In this document: in pieces, positions 1 to 10,021 of the stretch
Position numbering within the stretch: the first letter of the stretch is position 1
Layout of the letters: each line of letters opens with the position of its first letter
From: Leishmania infantum JPCM5
Taxonomy: Eukaryota > Euglenozoa > Kinetoplastea > Trypanosomatida > Trypanosomatidae
Assembly: GCF_000002875.2 (NCBI RefSeq)
Contig: NC_009420.2
Span: 1,102,467-1,166,466, forward strand
Reading direction: 5' to 3'
DNA length: 64,000 bases
The notes under the pieces: model-generated
Told to the model about the DNA's origin: nothing
Databases searched by the model: none
The model's input: only the letters and a program-made list of their open reading frames with translations
Position numbers and translations under genes: made by a program

Positions 1-2350
1 AGCACGCTGTGGCCTGCCCAATGAGCCGCACAAGATGCTCCTTGAATTGCGGATCCTCGGCCTCAGATACTTCGCTGGTGGCCCACCTCATGAGAGTGTC
101 ATGGAGGCCGGCAGGCAGTGCACCCGACCCAACAGCGCGAAGGAGCCCACATAGAATTGTGATCCCAGCTACCTTCACTTCGTGTATTCGCGAGGTCGTC
201 AGGAAATGAGTAGCAGAAACTGGCAAAGCCCACGATGTTGACCTCAGCCACTCCTCAAGAATCGTCGTAGAGACTGAATTGGTGTATGCGCTGCAGATGA
301 GCAGTGTATTGAAAACAAGGTCCGCGTCATCCGTGACGTTCCGGTTTTTGATGTCTGCAAGCACGCCGTTCCACGTGCTCAAATTCGCAACCGCCACCTC
401 GTTACTAGGATAGACAGAGATGAAAGCAATCATTGCACGGTCCAGCGAGAAAATGTCCTTGTCTAGCAGAACATTCGGTTCCTCTCGAATGTACATTGCC
501 GTGTAAGACTGCTCGAACAATGATGCGCGGTTCGCCCTCTCAACCTGAAGTACAGAAGAGAGCCTCTCAGCTGTTGTCTGGTCATTGAGAAGGCTAATGA
601 GCTTGTTCAGAAAATCGACCAAAAGGGAGAGATTAGTGGTCGAATACACCGGCAGGCACGCGCAGGCCGACTCTAGCAACAATGGCAAGTGAGGCATGAC
701 CACAGCTGTGCTTCCATAGTTCTCCAACACCCCGTAAATCACATTTAATGCACTGACGCTCGTTATCTGAATCCGCTTGCTTGTGCTCTGCAATCTCGAG
801 GCAAGGAGTGGAATAATCGTATCCATCGTGCGAGGGGACGAATTCAGGACAGTCTCACTTATCCGCGACAGAGACCACATAGCAATGCTCACAACACAGA
901 CATGCTCAGACTGATTGCTGATAAACTGAAGAAATTGATCCACTAAAGAGTCGAGCACTGCGCGCAGCTCATGAGCGCATCCGTTGGCGATCGTGCCAAC
1001 AAGGACAATACCGGCCTCCCTCTCGCGCCATTCACTGCTGCTCCACAACTGCTGAATGGGACCGATAAAAGCCTGATATGTTGCATCACTTGAGAACGTG
1101 CTGAGCACATCTACTAATTTCAAAGCAGAGCTTCGTAGCGTCATAGCCGCTGCATCATCGTCCAGCATGTCGTCCTCCGAAATATCCTTTGTTCCCCCCT
1201 TCACTTCAAAACTGACAGCTGTGCTATCTCGAACACGGTAGTCGTCTGTGTCCATGATGTTTGCCACCTCCTCTGACGACAGTAACGCGTATCGCACAAG
1301 GGCTGGAGCTAAGGAGAAAATTAGCTGTGGCACACCAGAAACGAGGAAAGCAACAGCCGTTTCCCCACCGTTGCGATCATACAAATCCACGGTGGTGGAT
1401 ATCAAATCGATCGCTGCGGCGACCAGTTCTTGATTTCCACTGATGCTATTCTGTCTACTGCAAATAATTTGAGCAGAATTAGTGATCCACCAGTTTGTAT
1501 ACCTCTGCATTTCGTTCGGACTCATCTGACCGAAAAAGTCAAAGTAGTCCAGCAGAAATGAGCAGGTACGCAAAACGAGGATCACAAACGCCGAATCCTC
1601 ACCACACGAACACTCCAGCAGGGATGTGCAAACGCTTGACAAGCTGTGGCTGGCTTTTGACAGGCCCATCTGTAGCGGCGAAAGTGTGTCGACATTCCAG
1701 TCAAGGAGTGACGCTTGCTCGTAAATGTTGAAACACATTCGAAAGGCAGCTTTTCTTATCGTCATCGGGTCATTCTGGGAAGCGGCAAGCTGTGAAACTC
1801 GCAGAATAACGTGCTCGCTAGATTCGCCGATTTGCTTGGGCACATCCTCCACCAAGTACTGAAGGCAGTACAGTGCGGCGAGAGTCTTCAATTCCCCGCC
1901 TGGAAGCAGATCGTTAAGCAAAATGCTTGGAAGATCACCGACCCCCGAGCCTACCCACCATTCAAGCGATGTCAACGCCGTTACCTTTACAACCACTTGC
2001 GCCGAAGTGCGGGCTATTCGAGTGTCTGGCGGATTAGTAAGCGACTTCAGTGCAAAACGCGCAGCTTCCTTCACCGCGCCTTCGCCAAGGGCATGACGGG
2101 CAGATGCCAAATTGTTTTTTAGCGTGATTCCAGCGAGTTGTCGATACTGAGCCCACGAAACCGGGAGCACCATATCCGCCACAGGATTTGTATCTGCTCC
2201 GAAAACAGTGGAAAGCAGAATACAAAAGGCAGGGTTTGACTCGTACTGCTTGAGCTGAGCGTATGCCGCCTTTGAATTCGACACCTCCACGCCATTATTG
2301 TGAAGCAGCTGAATCACACTCACCAAATCGCCTTCAGTTGGTGTGTACAT
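1..2350 (-). CDS. Transportin / importin-beta family karyopherin (3' end outside window)
   Basis: The minus-strand frame is open from an ATG at 2350-2348 to the left edge, about 783 codons, so the C-terminus is missing. The N-terminus begins MYTPTEGDLVSVIQLL and continues with QYRQLAGITLKNN and then YCLQYLVEDVPKQIG, the pattern of the first HEAT repeats of transportin-1/Kap104 (a Leu/Ile-rich first helix, then the LAG-LKNN helix). The rest is alternating amphipathic helices typical of HEAT repeats, with an acidic loop (EDDMLDDDAAA) about where transportins carry their acidic H8 loop. Known role of the family: Ran-dependent nuclear import of cargoes with PY-type signals, including RNA-binding proteins. 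By eye the codons are less GC-rich than in genes further right. The spacer upstream (2351-2683) follows directly. The family call is firm; the exact karyopherin subtype is less so. Confidence 0.88.
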   Translation of the reverse strand, partial: MYTPTEGDLVSVIQLLHNNGVEVSNSKAAYAQLKQYESNPAFCILLSTVFGADTNPVADMVLPVSWAQYRQLAGITLKNNLASARHALGEGAVKEAARFALKSLTNPPDTRIARTSAQVVVKVTALTSLEWWVGSGVGDLPSILLNDLLPGGELKTLAALYCLQYLVEDVPKQIGESSEHVILRVSQLAASQNDPMTIRKAAFRMCFNIYEQASLLDWNVDTLSPLQMGLSKASHSLSSVCTSLLECSCGEDSAFVILVLRTCSFLLDYFDFFGQMSPNEMQRYTNWWITNSAQIICSRQNSISGNQELVAAAIDLISTTVDLYDRNGGETAVAFLVSGVPQLIFSLAPALVRYALLSSEEVANIMDTDDYRVRDSTAVSFEVKGGTKDISEDDMLDDDAAAMTLRSSALKLVDVLSTFSSDATYQAFIGPIQQLWSSSEWREREAGIVLVGTIANGCAHELRAVLDSLVDQFLQFISNQSEHVCVVSIAMWSLSRISETVLNSSPRTMDTIIPLLASRLQSTSKRIQITSVSALNVIYGVLENYGSTAVVMPHLPLLLESACACLPVYSTTNLSLLVDFLNKLISLLNDQTTAERLSSVLQVERANRASLFEQSYTAMYIREEPNVLLDKDIFSLDRAMIAFISVYPSNEVAVANLSTWNGVLADIKNRNVTDDADLVFNTLLICSAYTNSVSTTILEEWLRSTSWALPVSATHFLTTSRIHEVKVAGITILCGLLRAVGSGALPAGLHDTLMRWATSEVSEAEDPQFKEHLVRLIGQATAC

Positions 2351-2683
2351 GATGGTCAGCTATTCTATGGAAAATAGTGTTGATTAAGTATGAGGAGCCT
2401 TCGAGGGAAAAAAGACTGAGGAGGCAGAGGTGGTCAGGAGAGCGTGGTTAAGAAGCGCTGGCAACATCGAATCGACAAATAGCAGCAATCTGAGCAGTCG
2501 TGCAAGGAGATAATACATGAGTAGTTTTGGGTCATCAATACAAAACAGCCTCTCTGTAAACTGAGAACGGCACTCATCTACAAACAGAAAGTGGCGTTTC
2601 ACTACTTATTCGCTGATTGAAGAGCTCAGCGCAAACTGAGCAAATTCGTTTCCACTGGGTTTCGATCCCTCTCTACAACTTTT
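2351..2683. other. Spacer upstream of transportin
   Basis: No credible gene is seen. This should hold the transportin 5' UTR and splice acceptor. The only open frame on the coding strand, 2384-2602, codes a short Leu-rich peptide without recognisable features and is treated as chance. Confidence 0.5.
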
Positions 2684-3128
2684 TGCAGCGTGTCCACTCT
2701 CTGCCAATACAACATGAGTCGGGCTCCACTCTATCCCCTGTCTGTCACAGGCCCCATCGCCTGGCGCACTGCAGCGGGAGACACACACTCGCTAGTGCAA
2801 TGCCGGCCCAGTCATCGGAGCACGGCCTCTGCCTCAGACTCTACCCACCCACCCCCGCCTCGCGGGCCGCCACCTGGCGCATCACACGGAGTGGCTCAGG
2901 CTCCCCACCACCAGTAGGCAGTGCGAGGGCCAGGTGGGGTACGTTAGAGTCACGCCGACACCTTGCTTAACATATGGATGACACAAATGTGTGCACTGTC
3001 GCCGCGCGCACCGACGCGGCGCCATCCAGGGCCTGGCCGCGGACATCCGCAGCGATAATTCGCTCGGACTTCCCTGCGCCGGTATGCACGTGACCCGGTC
3101 ACCACGCTGAGGTGTCCCCGGTCATCAG
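2684..3128 (-). mobile_element. SIDER-type retroposon, copy 1 (about 445 bp)
   Basis: This is one of four near-identical copies in the window. Read on the minus strand the element starts at 3128 with a segment containing GACACCTCAGCGTGGTGACC and then GCAGGGAAGTCCG. This closely resembles the conserved 5' signature (Pr77 hallmark) shared by ingi, L1Tc and SIDER elements of trypanosomatids. It ends at 2684 next to a short T run on the plus strand, i.e. an A-rich tail on the element strand. The length is near that of SIDER2. It encodes no protein and is non-autonomous. It lies about 330 bases upstream of the transportin start. Clear target-site duplications were not found. Confidence 0.82.
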
Positions 3129-4540
3129 AGTCTCACACCTGCTAGCATCTGAAGCCTTTCAGTTGAAAGAAGCGGCGGTGAGCTCTACATTTAGCGACCT
3201 ATGTTCTGAATAAAAGAAAACCAAATGGAAACTAAAATACTATCATCTGTATGTGCTCGAAGCTTCGCAGCAGGTATTTTGCTCATTGCGCATTGCGCGC
3301 AAGTGTCCAGATGAGAAATGCAGACGGATAGTATTCGAAAAGCCTGTACCACAGAAAAGAAAATTATGCTCGGATACCTGGCGGTCATGGGAGACGCTCC
3401 CCGATGCGTGTCACGTATTTTCAGTTGCTCTGCGCACACATTATGCTGGACACCTTATAGAAGGAGCAAAGGTGGCCTCGCCTTCTCTCAGCTGTGGCTG
3501 TCGATGTTCACGTAAACTCGCCTGTGGAGAAGGGTCGAGCTTAGGTCATGTCTTAATAGGTTTCGCTTCAAAGGGGACTCTCTATGTGCGTGTCTTGTCG
3601 AGACTCCCTTGCCCACCCTCCGCCGTTTCCTCGTTGACTCAGGGCCGCATTTCACATTCACAGCTTCACTTTGATTCATGAAATCCGTGTGCCCCTCATT
3701 TCTCAACGTCGTGGACAGACCGCAGAGCGCGGATACGCAGATACCTACATTTTCAAAAACTGGTGGCCGTTGGCCCAGCCCTCCACCGCGAAGAGCGCCG
3801 AGGTGCAGCCCACCCCAGTCTCTTGCATTAGAAAGAGAAGCTGCCACTATCAGGTTTTATTCCGAGCCTCAGGCCACCCTTCCACGACCGCAATCTTTTG
3901 CCCCGCAACTCCAAGCGGCAGGGGGTAGAGTTTTTCCTTTTCACCGCTTTCGGGTTCTGCACAAAGTTCGTACTCTTGAAAGGCAAATGACCTTCGGCGT
4001 CCTTTGCCCCATTCGAAGTCTATGCGGAGACCCTGAAGTTAGCTGGGATGAGCTTCGCCCGAAGCGGACAAGAAACCAAGTAATCTGGCGGCGGCACGGC
4101 ATAGTGGCCACAGTCTCAGCTTTTTTTATGTGGTGGACACTCCTGCCCTCAAGATCACGCACAGCTTCGCCAAAAACGAAAGGCGTCAGTAGATCATCGC
4201 GCACACTCAAGCAAGCGCCTGCATCTTGCTCTAATAAGGCCTTTCGCGGATACAAAGCAGAACCTGTCACACAGAAAGCCGGAAACCACTAGGTGTTCAG
4301 CGCGGAAAAAACACCTTAGAGCATCAAGCTTTACACTGATTTCGTCGCTTGCACAAAGAGATATGAATGAGTGATCAAGAAGGACACACACGCCGTCTGG
4401 TAAACCAAGCTGCTACACGACACCTCGCCTTGAATGCGAACACGAAACAAAACATCGAGATAGGCCCACCGCTTCCCCTCACACAGCTCTCGCCCACAGA
4501 TGACGATCGCAACCTACCCTACCTGAAAGCAGCGGCAGCG
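3129..4540. other. Gene-free spacer, ordinary composition
   Basis: Mixed-composition DNA of about 1.4 kb. The open frames here (for example 3678-4292 plus and 3488-3847 minus) overlap one another on both strands, have no family motifs, and show no coding-like bias. No RNA gene or repeat was recognised. Confidence 0.5.
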
Positions 4541-4726
4541 CGCTAACAGCACATAGCACACCATAGCTTCCCTTTGCGATCGGGTGCGGGCATCCTCTCG
4601 TCCGCACGCCGCGAACATCTCGCTGGATTACTGTAAAACAAAAACATCCGGAGTTCATGTAACAGCAATTGGGAGGGAATAAGGGGGCTCAGCTGATCTG
4701 TGCAGCGCGCCGGCTGGCCTGGCCCC

Positions 4727-4741
4727 GCCCCCCCCCCCCCC
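4727..4741. repeat. Poly-C run
   Basis: A nearly pure C homopolymer at the left of the anomalous block. It is potentially G-quadruplex-forming on the minus strand and is also a position where assembly errors are likely. Confidence 0.7.
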
Positions 4742-5529
4742 GACACAACCGCACGTTGGAGGAGAGCCCGCGAAAGCGGTGACAAGGCAAAATGGGGGCG
4801 CTGCCAGGCCTGGGCGGCGCCACCTCGTCTGGCGCCCCACATGGGATTCCAGAGGCCCTGAGCCACTCGTTGAGACGGCCCGCCTAAAGTGACAGCACCC
4901 GGGGTTGGGGAACCAGGCCCCCGCTTCTCTTCTTTTTCCACGCGGTATTTCATCACGAACAAGCCAACACACACAAACTTATTTTCCTGTAGAATAAACA
5001 AATGACCAAACAATAAAAAGAGCACCCTCAGATCGCTTTGGCTAGCCCAGTTTCATTTTTAAGCGCTTAGATTCGTATATCTTTTGGCGGAATTACCTCT
5101 TAAGCGCCCCACCCCAAATCTGAACTGCGAAAGGCGCTGCGGTGACGAGGCCAGTGTTTAGACTCGCTTTTAGAAAAAAGCGCCCCGGCACCAATCAGAA
5201 GTTTGCTTTTGGGGCATTACATTTCCTAACCGGCTAAAAGCATCACGCGCCAAAACCACAGAGCCCTGAAGAAAAACCGCCGCAGACCGCCATGGCTTTT
5301 TTACGCCCCTTGCGGGGACAGCAGCCGCCCTTGGTTTTCTGTAAACCGTAACCTGTTCGACCGCAGAGAAAAGCATCGTTTTCGAGACCTTTCGCGCACC
5401 TGAATCCTGATATGCCGGTATCTTTTTCCACCGCCCTTTCCCATATCAAATAAGGCGCACGCCCATTTTGATTCCCTTCCCCGCCCCAGATGTAGGGATA
5501 AAATGTCATTCGGGTGTGCCGCTGCAGTT

Positions 5530-5542
5530 GGGGGGGGGGGGG
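5530..5542. repeat. Poly-G run
   Basis: About 13 consecutive G within the anomalous block, with no gene context. Confidence 0.7.
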
Positions 5543-8500
5543 TTGGGTGGCCTTGTCGGGTTGCAAAAGGCGCGGCTGAGTGACCCAGGGACCGCGCCCA
5601 GCTTTTCGAAAAGAAAAGGGCTTCTTTCCCCTCAGCGGAAAAACTTTGGGGCGCGGGATCTGGCGCGTGTGGCGGGCCCCTTACCCGGCAGCCGCCACCG
5701 CGCCCGCGCCAAGAGCGGCCCCCTTTACCCCCCATGGGCGTTTAGGCCCGCCGGGTTGCGGCTGCTGGCGTGCTTTCCGCGGGCCGTGCCTGGGCCTTTC
5801 CTCTTGGAGACGTTTCCTTTTTTCCAAGAAAAACAACGCGCCGGCGGCAGGGGCGGGGCGCGCGGAGGAGAACGCGAACCCGGGGCACCGTTGGCAGAAG
5901 AGGCCCGCGCGCGCTTCGTAGCGTTTTCGGCGGGCATCGCATCCGGGAAAAGCGCGCAGTTTGGCGATCAAGAAGAGCCTTTGGCGCCACCAAATGCCAG
6001 GGTAAAAGAAAGGCGGCCCACAGGGCCGCGCCAGAACAGCAAACCGCCAGCCGGTGACCTCGGAATGGGGCCGGCTTTGTGCTTCTGGCGTTGTAAAGCG
6101 CGGACGTTTCCACAGCCGCAAAAGCTAACCCCGAAAAAGAGAGTTTGGTGGCTTTGGGCTCCCTTTAACGCGCACGGGGAGGGCAGGCCCACCGAGCAGA
6201 CAAGGGCGTGCTGAATATTAAAGCGCGAAGATACCAGCGCCATCAAAAAAGCACAAACGCAGCGACTTAAATAAAGGCGCCGGCGGGGGCGCGGTGCAGC
6301 CGCCATGAAAAATTGCTTTGCATAGAGCCCCAAACCGGGACAGTGAAAAGGGGGCCTGGCGGGGGATTCTTTTTCGGGCGCGTTGCGCCCCCGGGTTGTT
6401 GTTGGGCCTCCGTGTGGCTGCCGAGCGGTGCCATTTTGGAAAACCGCAGCCTTCAGAAACCCGGCGCCACCGCGCTCCACACCATGGGCGCCACAGCCAG
6501 TAGGACGTTTTTGAACGCTTTCAAGCAAAAGTTTGAAAAGACAGAGCACCGCGGAGCAGGCGCAATGATTCCAGATGCCGCTTTTGCGTTGGCGCCCCTG
6601 GTTTTCTTGCGTTCCACATTTTCATTCCTATGGGCCAGGAAAAAGTCCCAGGCGCCAGCACACGCACTGGCACGAACGAGCCTGTCATCATAACTGGGCA
6701 AAAGGCTTTGGGGTCTTTCCGGGCTCGGGCGCACTTCCGCGCTCCCGCGTGATACCCCTTCCGCAAAGCCGCCGCAGCGCACGCTAACCAGACGGCCAGC
6801 GCCGCGAAACCGGCTGGTTTAAAATGTTGGCGTTCGCGTCCGAAAAATACCCCGCTGTTGCCGCGAAAAGAATCGAGCAAGCTCTAAAGGACACAGAAAA
6901 TCAACAGACGTTTGGTGAAAAGTTTTGCGGTACGCTGCTTCGCGCCTTTGTGGGTCGGGGCGGTTTTGGTTTTTTTTGCGATCTCTGTGGGGGGGGGTGT
7001 CCGCTTGGCGGCCCGTTTCCCGGGGGGGGCCGGGGCCGAAGGGGCGCGGAACCTCGCCCCAGGGCCTCGCAACTTCCGCGACCTATTTTTTGCGGCCCCA
7101 GCAGGCGCAGCGGCCCGAAGAAGCCTGGGGGAGGTATTCCGTCGCGGCCGTGCCTGCCCGCGTACGGGTGGCCCCCTTCCATAAAGCAGCGGGGGGCCGC
7201 TGTTGGGTCTCAAATGCCGGGGGCGGGCTGCCTTGTGGGCCCCAAAACCACGCGGTTGCGGGCCCCCTTGGTTTTGGGAACGGCGGCGGCGGCCGCCGCC
7301 CTTTTGGGGCGCGCTTAAAGTTTGTTTGGGCTTTTGCGAGGCGGCCCACGCTTGGGGGCGTCACGGCGGGCATGGTTCCCCTCGCGTTTGGGGCCTTTTG
7401 CGGGAAAACTGTTTCTATAATTTCGGCATTGGGTTACAGCTTCGTGGGCCGACAAGCACGTCACACTCCGAAAAGGTGCCGCCGCGACATCCTCCGGTAT
7501 ACGGGGTCAAAAGGCTTTTTTTTACAGCGTTTTGGCCGGGGTTGTGTGCGGCGTGTGTTGGGGAACGGCCTTGTGACCTCGCCGCTGGCGGGGGCTTATG
7601 GGCGGGGCGGTGGTTTGTTTTCACCCATTGGGCGCGTTTCAAGGGTGGTGATATGTTGGCCGGGAAACTTTTTCATGACAGAAGCGGGGCGTGCTCCTTT
7701 TCGAGTGTCCGGTGCGTGTTTGCGGCGCGTCTCGCCAGGGTTGGGGCTGTTAGGGTTGGGGGCGGCTGTTTTGGCCGAAGCCCCAAAGCGCAGTGCCTGG
7801 CGTGGGTTTTTGAAGGGGTCTCGCTTGCCCGCGGTGCTTTTTTGCGTGGCCTTGGCGCCCGTTTACCCCAGAGTAAGGGCGGTGGTGAAAAGAGCTGGTG
7901 GGCGCTGGGCTTCGTGGGGTGCTGTTGGTGCGCGCCGGCGTGGGTTGGGTTTGGGGGGAGGCGGGCCCCCAACCCACTTACGGGCAAGCCCCCTTTCGGA
8001 AGCGTGTAATACAACGCCTATGGTTCGGGAAAGCTTTTTGGATACCTGAAGGGGGGGGCTCTCCAGGCTGGTGCGGTTGGTTCTCGCGTTGTTTCAGGGA
8101 AAGCTTCTCCCTTTCACTAAATGCTAATTCGCTTTTCTTGCGGTCCTTTTTTCCACTGGGTGATCGCTGGCTATAATCCTGCTCTTTTTTCAGTTACTAA
8201 GATTACTTTTGGGCTATCCTTGGGAAGGGCTCTGCGCAAAAGGCGGGCAAAGGTGACGCTGCTTACCTTTTTCTTTCCGTTGTTGCTGGTGGTTTGTTTT
8301 GCGCCGGTGTCCGGCCGCTTCCGTTACGGTGGCGCTTTTTGGGGGGCTCGGCGTGGCGTGCTGTGTTGGGCCTGCTGTGCGTTTCTTTGCCCGGGGTGTC
8401 CTGTGCGCTGCTTTTTGCGCAGGCTTCTTGGTGTGGGGCGGCTTCTTTCTTCGGGCTTTTGCCGTTTGCTCTGCCGATTCTGTTTCGTTGGCGGGCGGCC

Positions 8501-9031
8501 CCGCGGTGCTTTCTGGCCCTTTCCCTTTGCTGCGGCAGTGCGTGCTCTGTTTTGGTGCCGCGGGGGCGTTCTTTTGGCCCGCTGCGCGCCGGCGCCTTTC
8601 GGGTCGGCCGCCGCCATAAGCCCCCTCGTGGGCGCCGGGTAAAGGGGGCTCGTGGGGGGGCGCGGCCGGGGGTGGCGGTGTTGGTCGTTGGGGGCGGCGC
8701 CGTTTTGCGGGGCCGCGGGCCCCGGGTTCGGTGGGGCCGGGTGCCCGGGCCTTTGGGGCGCCAGGGGGCCCCGCCGAACAGCCTTTGCGGCGACAAGGGC
8801 AAGCGCCAAGGGAAAATGGGGGTGGGGGCGGTTTTGGGCGGACACGCCGGAAAAGGAATGGGCCCCGCTGGTAGAATAAAGGGGGTGGGGGGTGAGGCCT
8901 GGCGGGGTCGACAGGACACGGCTTCAAAGACGGTAAAATAATAAAAAAACAGAGCGACTCTGCGTCGCTGCCTTGCTGTTAAAGAGTGGGGCGGCCCGTG
9001 GGAATCATCGCAATCCCTGGCGCACTCGTAT

Positions 9032-9490
9032 TCAACTCCTTTTCTTGCTATCCAGGATGAGCGTTACGGGGCCGTCGTTCGACAGGTGGATGTTCATGTA
9101 GTGCTGAAAGTTGCCGGTCGCAATCTTTTGTGGGGCATACTCGCACCGCAGTTTATCGCGAAGCGTGTTGAACACCTTGAGGGCGTCTTCAGGTGGCATG
9201 GCGTTATGGAAGTCCGGCTTGTTACCCTTCATGACGTGCATGAGCGTAAACTGTGAAATGAGCAGCACCTCTCCATCGATTTCCTTCACGTTGCGGCACC
9301 ACATCTTGGACCCATCCTCGTTGCTCCACACCCGAACACCAAGAATCTTGCGGAGGATGTATTCGGTGTCATCAGCCGTGTCGTCACGCGCGATCCCCAC
9401 AAGGACGGCCAGCCCTTTCTGGATGGAACCTACCACCTCACCCTCTGAGGTGACAGAGCCGCTCAGAACGCGCTGGATGACAGCCTTCAT
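9032..9490 (-). CDS. DTD: D-aminoacyl-tRNA deacylase (DTD)
   Basis: A 152-residue protein, the normal length for DTD. It hydrolyses D-amino acids (and, in the family, glycine wrongly charged on tRNA-Ala) from tRNA, protecting translation. It starts MKAVIQRVLSGSVT, the standard N-terminal strand, and carries both active-site motifs: SQFTL near residue 78 and NDGPVTLILDS near the C-terminus, the latter being the Gly-cisPro motif that rejects L-amino acids. The enzyme is a cytosolic homodimer. I chose the ATG at 9490-9488 because the family alignment begins there; the longer open frame upstream to 9763 adds an unconserved low-complexity stretch. A 10-codon upstream frame begins at 9516 and its TGA overlaps the start codon. 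The neighbour upstream is the large protein at 10022-13306. The identification is secure. Confidence 0.95.
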   Translation of the reverse strand: MKAVIQRVLSGSVTSEGEVVGSIQKGLAVLVGIARDDTADDTEYILRKILGVRVWSNEDGSKMWCRNVKEIDGEVLLISQFTLMHVMKGNKPDFHNAMPPEDALKVFNTLRDKLRCEYAPQKIATGNFQHYMNIHLSNDGPVTLILDSKKRS

Positions 9491-10021
9491 GGTGTGCAGA
9501 GCACTCGCAGTTGCATGCACACGGATAGCTAGACGGGAGTGAGTGAAGGTACGTAGCGGGTGTACGGATGTGTCACGCAGCGCCCTGTTCGGCGGCGGCG
9601 GTGAGCATCGTACGCAGTTTTGAAAGAGGGGCAATGATGGACGGAGAGGCGAGGAAAAAGAGGACCATAACAGGAAGGAGGCGCAGCTACGGACGTTTTT
9701 GTTTCCATGGCGGCTGCAGAACTCGGAACGGATGCGCGCCGATGAGCACAACACGCCCACCACGCACAGCCGCCGTCGAGAAAAAAGCGAATTCCATGTC
9801 GGACTGTCTCGTGACGAGCATTGGGGAGCAGGCGCCGCGGGCGGCGGCGCAGTTCATCAAGTTTAACACTTGCCAAAGGGAAAGTCGCAGAGGGCTCTCC
9901 AGATTCACTTCGCGGAGGAGAACCAAAGGCAGCTACAACAGTAACAGCGAACAACAAAAAAGAGGACGGCGGGGACTGATAGGTGCCAGCATAGCGGGGC
10001 ACTACGAGCGAACACAAACGT
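9491..10021. other. Spacer between DTD and the 1094-residue gene
   Basis: It contains the DTD 5' UTR and a purine-rich stretch on the plus strand near 9625-9670. On the coding strand this is a pyrimidine tract suitable for trans-splicing. No gene is seen; frames on both strands overlap without motifs. Confidence 0.45.

Larger units (their letters stand above)
4541..8940. other. 4.4 kb block of anomalous GC-rich, homopolymer-rich sequence
   Basis: The block is unlike the rest of the window. It is very GC-rich, broken by dense runs of three to eight identical bases (GGGG, CCCC, TTTT, AAAA), with a C run at 4727-4741 and a G run at 5530-5542. About 6900-8930 is strongly G+T-rich on the plus strand, while segments near 6000-6130 are A/C/G-rich and T-poor. 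Long frames are open on both strands at once (for example 6925-8049 plus, 7203-8009 plus, 8214-8927 minus, 8263-8919 minus), which is what stop-poor composition produces; none has a recognisable domain. It could be a low-quality or chimeric assembly segment, since the stretched homopolymers resemble poor base calls, or a genuine compositional island. I cannot tell which from the sequence alone. Confidence 0.55.

Noticed and set aside
2684..2970. Small frames inside each SIDER copy (both strands), repeated four times.
   Set aside because: They recur only because the element is repeated; there is no reverse transcriptase or other domain.
2670..3140. Target-site duplications around SIDER copies.
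   Set aside because: I compared flanks of copies 1 to 3 and found only short imperfect matches, not convincing duplications.
5468..8941. Many long open frames on both strands (for example 5468-6214, 6925-8049, 7203-8009, 8214-8927, 8294-8941).
   Set aside because: They overlap in several frames at once in stop-poor GC-rich DNA, are dominated by Gly, Arg, Pro and Ala, and show no domain or signal.
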